From Gemmatimonadota bacterium (GTDB lineage: Bacteria > Gemmatimonadota > Gemmatimonadetes > Gemmatimonadales > Gemmatimonadaceae), in NCBI GenBank assembly GCA_003134685.1, contig PLCA01000002.1, positions 147,964 to 211,963 of the forward strand: DNA of 64,000 nucleotides, written 5' to 3'. Each line of letters starts with the position of its first letter. The stretch's first letter is position 1. Under the pieces are notes generated by a model. It saw nothing but the letters and a program-made list of their open reading frames with translations. It did no database searches and was not told the DNA's origin. Of this stretch, positions 35,186 to 44,400 are shown one piece after another. The position numbers and the translations under genes were made by a program.

Positions 35186-35294
35186 ACCGTTCGAGCGGGT
35201 GGGGCAAAGATGACACGCGTCCTGAAACGACCAGGCCGACACCGAAGAGGTCGGCGACCTTACGGTTGATTCTCTGATCCGGCCATTGATAACG

Positions 35295-36365
35295 ATGCTC
35301 AGACGCGCTGTCTTCTTTTTTCTTGCACTGGCAACGTTGGCCGCCCTGATCGAGGGGCAGCAGCAGCGGTCGAAGCGCGCGAGAGGTTCATCCAAAAGCC
35401 ACGAGCGACGCGCCAGACACCAGCCGGCCAAACCGCCGGTAACCAGCTTCGTCACCGACTCTGGCGGCAGAGAGCTGATCGTCCGTCTGCTCGATATCGG
35501 ACAGGGGGATGCCACTTACATCAGGAACGGGTCGAGCAGGGTGATCATCGACGGCGGCCCCGATACCGCCGCGTTCGGACGATATCTCGATTCATTGAAT
35601 CTCAACAACTCGACGATCGACGTTGTGATCCTCTCTCACCAGCATCTCGATCACTACGGCGGCCTCCAGGAACTATTCAAGACCACTCGCCATATCCACG
35701 TGCGCAGCTTCTTCGAGAACAAGGATCCCTCAGCGGCCGTGACGCTCGCCGAGCTTCGCGATTCGATACTGTCTCGAATGGATCGCGACAGCCTGATCTA
35801 TCGCGACACCGACGATCCGTGCTCCAACGGACGCCCGATTTGCACCGTCGCGATGACCGGCGGGGCGAAAATGCACATCATGGCGCCATTTTCCACCAGT
35901 GACGGGGCCAACAACCGCTCGACAGCTGTGAAATTGATCGGGCCCGATTCCGCATCATTTACGATGTGGCTCGCTGGAGATGCGGAACGTGAGGAAATCG
36001 GCTGGTTCGAGACAGCGGGCTACGCCCGGAATCCCGGAATGCGGGTGAATGTTCTCAAGGCCGATCATCATGGAAGCTGCAACGGCGTCACGCCGCGCTA
36101 CCTTGCGCTGACGGATCCACAGTGGGTCGTTGCATCGCTCGGCACGGGCAACGGCTACGGCCACATGCACGCTCAGGCGAAGAAGATCTATCGCGGTGCC
36201 CACGTGCCATGGTATCGAACCGACCAGAACGGCACGATCACAATCCGCACGCCTGGGACAGTCGGCGGTGGATTCAAGGTCACCCCGGAGCGCGGTGGCA
36301 CAAGTCTCGATGGGCCGAGTGACCGGGTATCACATCAGCCGGGATGTGCGACGGGGGCAAGATAG
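35295..36365 (+). CDS. Exported MBL-fold hydrolase, ComEC C-terminal-like
   Basis: A 356-residue protein with signal peptide MLRRAVFFFLALATLAALIEG, then a basic segment (QQRSKRARGSSKSHERRARHQ). The metallo-beta-lactamase domain runs from about 65 (LIVRLLDIGQGDATYIRNGSSRVIIDGGP), with the metal site SHQHLDHYGG and the later KADHHGSCNGV and Asp in WLAGDAERE. It matches the hydrolase domain of ComEC/Rec2 and stand-alone secreted relatives, which probably degrade nucleic acids or act on phosphodiesters. It faces the DUF3006 gene, 11 bp away. Confidence 0.88.
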   Translation: MLRRAVFFFLALATLAALIEGQQQRSKRARGSSKSHERRARHQPAKPPVTSFVTDSGGRELIVRLLDIGQGDATYIRNGSSRVIIDGGPDTAAFGRYLDSLNLNNSTIDVVILSHQHLDHYGGLQELFKTTRHIHVRSFFENKDPSAAVTLAELRDSILSRMDRDSLIYRDTDDPCSNGRPICTVAMTGGAKMHIMAPFSTSDGANNRSTAVKLIGPDSASFTMWLAGDAEREEIGWFETAGYARNPGMRVNVLKADHHGSCNGVTPRYLALTDPQWVVASLGTGNGYGHMHAQAKKIYRGAHVPWYRTDQNGTITIRTPGTVGGGFKVTPERGGTSLDGPSDRVSHQPGCATGAR

Positions 36366-36376
36366 GCGGCTGACCC

Positions 36377-36658
36377 TTAAAGCTGAATATCACCACCGCG
36401 ATCGTTCTTCGACTTTCTAGACACCTGCTTCGCCGATTTGTCGAGCGCTTTCTTCTTCGCGTCGGGATCGGTTTCGATCAGGAGGGCGGATTTCCCTTCG
36501 CCTCGGTCGTGAGTCACCGATAGCACATCGCCTTCCTTCACTCCCTCTGGCAACAACCACGCGGGAATCGGCGTTACTGCGCGGCCGTCAACTTCGATCG
36601 AAGCCGACCCATCTTCGATCACATCGACGACCCATGTGTGCTTGGAATGTTTACTCAT
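36377..36658 (-). CDS. DUF3006-domain protein
   Basis: A 93-residue protein MSKHSKHTWVVDVIEDGSASIEVDGRAVTPIPAWLLPEGVKEGDVLSVTH, with the DUF3006 beta-barrel core and a basic C-terminal tail (KKKALDKSAKQVSRKSK). DUF3006 proteins often sit beside ComEC-like MBL hydrolases, as here. ATG 36658 has GGGAGAAACGTC upstream; the ORF-track start 36763 is too long. Function unknown; the neighbour suggests a link to nucleic-acid handling or secretion of the hydrolase. Confidence 0.82.
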   Translation of the reverse strand: MSKHSKHTWVVDVIEDGSASIEVDGRAVTPIPAWLLPEGVKEGDVLSVTHDRGEGKSALLIETDPDAKKKALDKSAKQVSRKSKNDRGGDIQL

Positions 36659-36697
36659 GACGTTTCTCCCGACGTGGTTACCCGAACTCTCGCACCG

Positions 36698-36754
36698 GAA
36701 AGCGGACGGTATCTGCGGCGGAACTCGAACGTAAAGTGAACGGTATCCGCGGCG
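36698..36754. repeat. Imperfect direct repeat upstream of DUF3006 and FAD oxidoreductase genes
   Basis: GAAAGCGGACGGTATCTGCGGCG and GTAAAGTGAACGGTATCCGCGGCG lie about 33 bp apart, with a shared core AAAGnGnACGGTATCnGCGGCG. The spacing, about three helical turns, fits paired protein binding sites in the divergent promoter region. Confidence 0.55.
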
Positions 36755-36862
36755 AAGCTTCACGAACGTCTGCGGATTCTAGAGTAGCACATGGCATGTC
36801 GTATGCGCCATTGCGCGTCTCCGAGCCGCACGACTCGCACCAATCATCGCACGAGATCACCC

Positions 36863-38446
36863 ATGCACAGCGACTCAGGTCACACGACCTCCGTCTGGAT
36901 GGACACCACCGAAGTGCCGCAGTTTCAACCGCTTACCCAGGATCTGCGGTCGAACGTTTGCGTCATTGGCGCCGGCATTGCCGGCATGACCACGGCCTAT
37001 CTGCTCGCGCGCGCGGGTCGCGCCGTTGTTCTGATCGACGACGGTCCAATCGGTGGTGGCGAGACGAGTCGCACTACCGCTCACCTTACTGCCGCCCTCG
37101 ATGATCGCTACTACAACATCGAGACGATGCACGGCGAGGAAGGTGCCAGGTTGGCAGCCGAAAGTCACATGTCGGCGATTCATCGAATCGAAACCATTGC
37201 GTCGATGGAAGACATCGATTGCGATTTCCAACGCGTCGAAGGCTTCCTCTTCCTTGGCGGCGAGAATACGCGCAAGGATCTGGAACGAGAGCTCGAAGCG
37301 ACCCAACGCGCCGGAATAACCGATACACAGCTCGTCGATCGCATCCCGTTCGGATTTTGGGACAGCGGACCAGCGCTCCGCTTTCCTCGACAGGCTACCT
37401 TCCACCCGCTCAAGTATCTGAAGGGTCTCGCTCGCGCGATTCTTCGTGACGGGGGCAAGATCTACACTGGCGTGCACGCGGAGAAGATCGAGGATGGTGA
37501 GCCGGCGCGGGTGACGACGAGCGATGGCCACGTCATCAGCGCGGACAACGTCGTCGTTTGCACCAACACGCCGGTCAACGACTGGCTCATCATCCACAGC
37601 AAGCAGGCTGCGTATCGCACCTATGTCATCGGCGCGCGAGTTCCGAAGGGATCGGTCCCGCAGGGACTGTATTGGGATACTCCCGATCCCTACCACTACA
37701 TCCGCATCCAGCACGCCGAGGATAAATCCGGGCACGAGCTGGATTACGACATCCTGATCGTTGGCGGCGAGGATCACAAAACCGGCCAGGCCGCGGACAC
37801 CGAAGAAAGATTCGTGCGTCTCGAGCAATGGACACGCGAGCGCTTCCCGATGGTCGAGCGCCTGGACTATCGCTGGTCGGGTCAGGTGATCGAGCCCGTC
37901 GATTACATGGCGTACATCGGCAAGAATCCGGGCGGCGACGAGCACATCTGGATCGCCACTGGTGATTCAGGAAATGGGATGACCCACGGCACGATCGCGG
38001 GCATCATCCTGAACGAGCTGGTCCAGGGACGCAAGCATCAATGGGCTCGACTCTACAATCCTTCCCGCATCAGCGTCCGCGCGACCCCGGAGTTCGTGAA
38101 GGAAAACATCAATGTCGCGGAGCAGTACAAGGATTGGTTCACGGGCAGTGACGCTGGCGACGTCGCGGCGATCAAACCGGGTGAAGGAGCCGTCATCGGT
38201 CGCGGTAGAGGCAAGATTGCAGTCTACCGCGATGAGGGAGGCGACATCCACCAGCTGTCGGCGGTCTGCACCCATCTCTACTGCATCGTTCACTGGAACG
38301 ATACCGAGAGAACGTGGGACTGTCCGTGCCACGGATCACGCTTCGATCCGTACGGCAAGGTCGTCAACGGCCCGGCTATAGTCGGGCTTTCTCCTGCTTC
38401 TCGTGAACCGCGGCCGGAGAAGGAGAGGGACGCAGCAAAGCAGTGA
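36863..38446 (+). CDS. FAD-dependent oxidoreductase with C-terminal Rieske domain
   Basis: About 527 residues. The FAD-binding Rossmann start is VCVIGAGIAGMTTAYLLARAGRAVVLIDDGPIGGGETSRTTAHLTAAL; the DAO-fold includes GYDYDILIVGGEDH-like text and ends at WIATGDSGNGMTHGTIAG. A Rieske [2Fe-2S] domain closes the protein (CTHLYCIVHWNDTERTWDCPCHGSRF), with ligand motifs CxH and CxxH intact. This fold is common in soil bacteria, with the ferredoxin domain passing electrons to the flavin; the substrate is not known. ATG 36863 is the likely start. The gene's last 71 bp overlap the end of the convergent cyclic glucan synthase gene. Confidence 0.9.
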   Translation: MHSDSGHTTSVWMDTTEVPQFQPLTQDLRSNVCVIGAGIAGMTTAYLLARAGRAVVLIDDGPIGGGETSRTTAHLTAALDDRYYNIETMHGEEGARLAAESHMSAIHRIETIASMEDIDCDFQRVEGFLFLGGENTRKDLERELEATQRAGITDTQLVDRIPFGFWDSGPALRFPRQATFHPLKYLKGLARAILRDGGKIYTGVHAEKIEDGEPARVTTSDGHVISADNVVVCTNTPVNDWLIIHSKQAAYRTYVIGARVPKGSVPQGLYWDTPDPYHYIRIQHAEDKSGHELDYDILIVGGEDHKTGQAADTEERFVRLEQWTRERFPMVERLDYRWSGQVIEPVDYMAYIGKNPGGDEHIWIATGDSGNGMTHGTIAGIILNELVQGRKHQWARLYNPSRISVRATPEFVKENINVAEQYKDWFTGSDAGDVAAIKPGEGAVIGRGRGKIAVYRDEGGDIHQLSAVCTHLYCIVHWNDTERTWDCPCHGSRFDPYGKVVNGPAIVGLSPASREPRPEKERDAAKQ

Positions 38447-41400
38447 CTCGGTGATGCTTGCCATCATCGACCAGATTGATCGCATTCTCGACTCGTCTAC
38501 CATCGACCGTCAATTCGGCCGTCCCGCGTTCCAGCCCGTCGGGATTCTCGACGGCGATTTCGTAAGTCGATGACCTGAACCGGTATTCGATGGTGAACTT
38601 TTTCCAACTCGCGGGAATGCATGGCTCGATGAACAGCTCCTCACCGAGCTGGCGGAAGCCGAGTATCGCCTCGAGGGCCGTCCGGTACATCCAGCTCGCC
38701 GAGCCGGTGTACCACGTCCACCCACCGCGCCCGAGATGTCCCTTCGCGGTGTACACGTCGGCTGCGACGACATACGGCTCGACCTTGTAGATGTCGACCG
38801 CCTTCGCGCTGTCTGAGTGCGTGATCGGATTGAGCATCTGGAACAACTCGAACGCCCGATCGCCATCTCCCTGCAGCGCTGTCGCGAGCACGGCCCAGAG
38901 CGCGGCATGCGTATACTGGGCTCCGTTCTCGCGCACGCCCGGCAGATAACCCTGAATGTAGCCGGGATCGTGCGTCGTCTTGTCGAATGGTGGCGTGAGC
39001 AACAGTATGAGCCGCGCGTCCTCGCGTACCAGATACTTGTTCAGGGACTGCATGGCGATCCGCGTTCGCTCCGGACTCCCAGCGCCGGAAATGACGCTCC
39101 AGCTCTGAGCAATCGAGTCGATCTTGCATTCGTCGCTCGTGCGCGATCCGAGCGGAGAGCCGTCGTCGAAGTACGCCCGGCGATACCATTCTCCATCCCA
39201 GGCTGAGCTCTCCACCGCCTCGGCGTAGCCTTCCGCTTTTGCCAGCACTTCATCGCGGGTCGCTGTGTCGCCGCGTTTCTCCGCGTGAACAGCGAACTTG
39301 CGCAGCGTGGAGATCAGGAACCACGCGAGCCAGACGCTTTCTCCCTTGCCTTCGATTCCGACCCGGTTCATTCCGTCGTTCCAATCACCGCTCCCAATGA
39401 GCGGCAGACCGTGCACACCGGCCGTGCACGCCTTCCTCAGCGCTCGAACGCAGTGGTCGTAGATGCTCCCAACCTCCGAGCTGACCTTCGGCAGATCGTA
39501 GATCTCGTGCTCGTCCGGGTTCAGCAGCCGCATCGTCAGGTAAGGAACCTCGACGTCGAATATCCCGCGGTCGCACGAGACGTTTACATAGTGATCGATG
39601 ACGTACGGAAGCCAGATCAGATCATCCGAGAACTGTGTTCGTACTCCGCGACCGGTCTGCGGATGCCACCAGTGCTGGACGTCGCCTTCGACGAATTGGC
39701 GGGATGCCGCTCGAATTATGTGCTCTCTGGCTACCGCCGCATCTGCATATACGAATGCCATCACGTCCTGCAGCTGGTCGCGGAACCCGAACGCGCCGCT
39801 CGACTGGTACAGCGCGGTGCGCGCCCACATGCGGCACGACAGCGCCTGGTACAGAGACCATCGATTCACCATCAGGTCGAACGTCGGCTCCGGAGTCTTG
39901 ACCTTGATGGTGCCAAGTCTCTTGTCCCAGTCGCGAATGTTCGAATCGACCGCCCGTTTTGCGTCGGTGGCTGTGCGGTTTCGCGCGATTATCTCCCGGA
40001 CCGCGTCTTCGCCTTCGGCTGCGCCGAGAAGCATGACGATTTCGCGCGTTTCACCCGGCTCGATCGTAACACTCACCTGGAGCGCGCAGCACGGATCGAT
40101 CGTCGCGCCGATCGCTCCCGACAATCCCGCGCGTTCGAGCGCCGCGGGACTCGAGATCGTCCCGTTTCGCCCGAGGAACTCTCGGCGGTCGGCGGTATAG
40201 TAGGCGACCCGCTCACTGATCGATGCGAACGCGACGGTTTCGGCGAATTGGGCGTCGAAGTAATTGCGCGCGAACATCGACTGCGTGGCCTCGTCGAAGG
40301 TCGTGCGAATCTGATACTGTGTCAGCTCACGATTTACGCCCAGCACCCACTCTACATACCATGTGAGGGTGAGCTTCTTCCTCGTGCTACCATCGTTGCG
40401 CAAAGTCAGCACGCTGATTTTTACCGGATCGGTCTGATCGACGCCGAGCCTGAACGAGCTCGCCAGTCCCTTGTGCGTGTGGTCGAAGACTGAGTAGCCC
40501 GCGCCGTGTCTAACCTTGTATGGCGTCGGCTCGCGAATCGGACAGGGCGTCGCCGTCCACAGATCGCCGTTCGCATCGTCGCGCAGGAAGACGCAGTCGC
40601 TCGACGGATCCCGCACCGGATCGTTGTGCCACGGGGTGAGGCGATAGAAGAAGCTGTTCCCCGCCCAGGTTGTACCGCTTCCACCTTCGCTCACGATGAA
40701 ACCGGCGACCGGATTGCCGACGACGTTGACCCATGGCGCCGGCGGCAAGTCGCTGCCCGTCAGATGGATCTCATACTCACCGTCTCCGTTGAATCCGCCG
40801 AGTCCGTTGAAGCATTGGAGGCCCGTGCCTGGATCAGCAGTCTCCGCATGGATCGCCACCGTACCGAGAGGCACAATGTCGCGGTTCATGATCTCGAGCT
40901 TGGGCGGATATCGGTCCTCGACCCCCGGGAACTCGAGGAAGTTTCCGAGCCCGAGCCCGTCGCAATTCACCTGCACGCGCGCCATCGCCTTGAGCAGCGT
41001 GATCTCCTCCGGCTTGAGGAGATCAGCTCGACGGATGAATACACCGCCCGGTCGGTCGAGCAGGCCCGCCTCGCTGGACGCCATCGCTGTTGCCAGCAGC
41101 TCGTCGCTCAGCTCCTGCATGTAAGTCGCGGGATGCACGTTCAGGATCACCAGATCGCAGGTGATTCCCTTGAGCCTCCAGTAGTGGTGCGTCCTGAGCA
41201 GCTGTCTCACGCTCGGCATTCCCACCGGGCTCTCCACGGTGGCGAGAAGTATCGGCCAGTCGCCGGAGATGCCAAGCGTCCACAGCGCCTGTTGTCCGAG
41301 TTTGTTCTCCTCGACGGCGCTCTGCGCCGGCCGGAATCCCGGGTGCGGGAACATCAGGTGGCCGGCGAGGTCCTGATACAGCGCCGCATCGGCGGGTGCA

Positions 41401-44400
41401 ATTCCGAGGTCGCGTAGCTCCGCCTGCGCCTGGGCCCACGAGAGATCGAGGGCGCGACGGGCGCTGTACGGATCATGATACAGGTCGGCCAGCTGTATCG
41501 CGCGCTCTTTCTGCTCGGTGATGAAGGTCGTGAACGCGACGTGCGTCGATCCGCCCGGTGGAATCCGCACCTTCACACGCAGAGAGAAGATCGGATCGAG
41601 CACCGCGCCAACCGTTCCCGACAGATCCGCGCCCTCGTCGAGCGCTTCCGCATTCCTCACCGAGCGCCCGCGACCGACGAATTTGGCGCGATCAGTCTCG
41701 CACGTGACCTTCCCAACTAGCTCCGCTCCGCACGCTACGACGTGCGCGCACCAGATCGCCGCCTCGGTCGCGGAGCGAGAACGCCGCGTGGCCAGCAGCG
41801 CCGCCTTCCCTTCCAGGAATTCCGTTTGCACGAAGAGATTGGCAAACGCTGGATGAGAACGGTCTGTATCGGGCGGGGCCAGCACGACCTCGGAGTAGCT
41901 CGTCAACTCGATCTCACGCGTCTGGAGCGATCTGTTCGTCAGCATCACGCGTCGGACTTCTGCCGCATCATCCGATGCGACTGCAATTTCGGTAACGGTG
42001 TCGATGTCGCCGTCGCGGCGAATGAACGTGATGCGGTCGCTCGCGAACAGCACACGGTACCACTGCGGCTCCGTCCCCGACGGCTGGTGCGCCGTCGACC
42101 AGACGTGGCCGGTGCTGAGGTCCTTCACGTAGCACCATTGCCCGTAGTTGTCGCGTGTCGAGTCGTGACGCCACCGGGTGACGGCAAGATTTCCGTAGCG
42201 GCTGAACCCGCCGCCCGCATTCGTGATCAGAGTCGTATACGGCACGTTTCCGAGAATGCCGACGACCGGTTGCGGAGTGTGCGGCGTTTCGATCTCGCGC
42301 ACGGCGGGCTTCTCCGTCTCGCTCGGTACCCGCGCTGCGTCATCTCCCTGGACATCCTGCACCGTGAGACGACGGGGGATCCGCTCCTGCAGCACCAGCT
42401 CCGCCGAGCGCACGAGTGGATCGAGGTGGAAGCGGCGCGGCCATATCTGCTGGTTGAGCGCGTTGTCGAGCGCGACGATGCTCATCCCGATGTGGTGCGC
42501 CATGAAGGTGCACACGATCGTCTTGCGGGACCCCGGAGAAGGCCGGGTGTAGTCGAGAGCGTCGCGGAATCCGTAGGGACCCAGCGCACCCTCTGCCTCG
42601 AGGGTCGTGAGATTCTTGAGCGATTGACGCGGCTCCACCAGCATCGCCAGCACCGTCGCATACGGCGCGACGACGAGCTCCTTGCTCAACCCGCGCTTGA
42701 GCGCGAGATCCGGAACGCCAAAGCCGCGGTATTGGTACGTGTGCGATCGGTCACGCACCGCGTACGCGGATTCCGACACACCCCACGGCACCCCCCGTTC
42801 CGCGCCGTACGCGATCTGGCGCCTGACGCTTCCCTTGTGCGTCTGATCGAGCAGCGTAAAGGGAAAGGTTTGCATCACCAGAGCCGGCATCAGGTACTCG
42901 AACATGCTGCCGCTCCAGGACAGCAGCGTTCTTGTCCCCGCGGTGGCCGTGAGCGAGCGGCCGAGCCTGAACCAGTGATCGACCGAGACATCGTCCTTCG
43001 CGATCGCTATGAATGACGCGAGCCGTGATTCCGAGGCGAGCAGATCGTAATACGAGTTGTCCACGGTGTTGCTGCCAATGTGATAACCGATCGTGAACAG
43101 CTTTCGCTTGGTGTCGTAGAGGAAGCGGAAATCCATCTCCACCGCGTACGCGTGCGCGCGCTCCGCAATCGCCTTCAGTCGCTTCGCATCCAGATCGGAG
43201 CACGTGGGGTCCTTCAGCTTCTCGTAGCAGGCCTGCTTGAGCGCGATGAGATGCCCTGCGAAGTTTCCGCTGTCCACCGTCGAGACGTAGCCCGGCTCGA
43301 GCACGCGCAGCTCGTTCAGGTCGTACCAGTTGAAGAAGTGGCCGTGGAAGCGCCGCATCCGCTCGAGAGAACGGAAGACTTTCTCCACGCGGTCGATCAT
43401 GTCTGATCTGGTGATGAAGCCAAAGTCCACCGCGCTCACCGTCGAGAGCAGCTGGAGCCCGATGTTGGTCGGCGAGGTGCGGAGCGCCAGAACCGGCTCT
43501 GGGTCCTCCTGGAAATTGTCGGGCGCGAGCCAGTGTGTTTCCTCCGTCACGAATTTCTCGAAGTACGTCCAGTGCAGCTTGGCGTATCGAAGCGCTGCCT
43601 GCCGCTCCGTATCGGTCAGATGGATCTCGCCGAGAATTGCCGGCCGGCTGAGCGCGAACGCGATGCTCGGGCTCGCGAACCAGGCGAGTACCAGCGGCAG
43701 CGTCCCCATGATGAACAGAAAACGCTCGTCCGAGGTCAGGGTGCCGCTCACCGTTACGTGCAAGCCGATGAGCGCGCTCAAAACCAGACACAGCGCGGTA
43801 ACCGGCCACATCTTGCGCCAGGTTTCGCGCTGCGATCCAACGCCGAGCGCGCGCTCAACCTGCGATGCGGTTTGCCACTCGAGAAGATTCCGATGGCTGA
43901 TGAACAGCCTGTAGAGCGTGCGGATGATCGCGTCGGCGGATACGACGGCCTGATGCGGGAGGAAAGCGACAGCCAGAGCCAATTGCTGACCGTTTGTGAT
44001 GGCATCACGTCCAACGGCCAGATAGTACGCCAGCCACGATTGGTCGCGCGGCGGTCGCAGCAGTGAAATCGTCAGCGAGAGGAGCCAGGGAAACGCGATA
44101 ACCACCAGCACGATTCCCGTCCACTGAACGGATGACCCCGGCAGCAGGAACCAGCCGACGATCAGCATCATCAGCTGAAAGATCTCGACCAGACTTCGGC
44201 GTAGATTGTCGAGAATTTTCCAGCGCGATATCGCCGACAAGCGATTCTGCATCCGCCCGTCCGGACCTGGAACGGTGCCCTTCAACCACCCAAGCAGCTG
44301 CCAGTCGCCGCGAATCCACCGGTGCTTCCGGCGCGTGAATGTCAGATAGCGCGCCGGATAGTCGTCGTACACCTCGATATCGGTCGCCAGCCCGGCGCGC

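Noticed and set aside
39285-43016. Long plus-strand ORFs (402 and 424 residues) within the glucan synthase gene
   Set aside because: They are antisense to a gene with full domain evidence and show Arg-rich, motif-free translations typical of GC-rich shadow frames.
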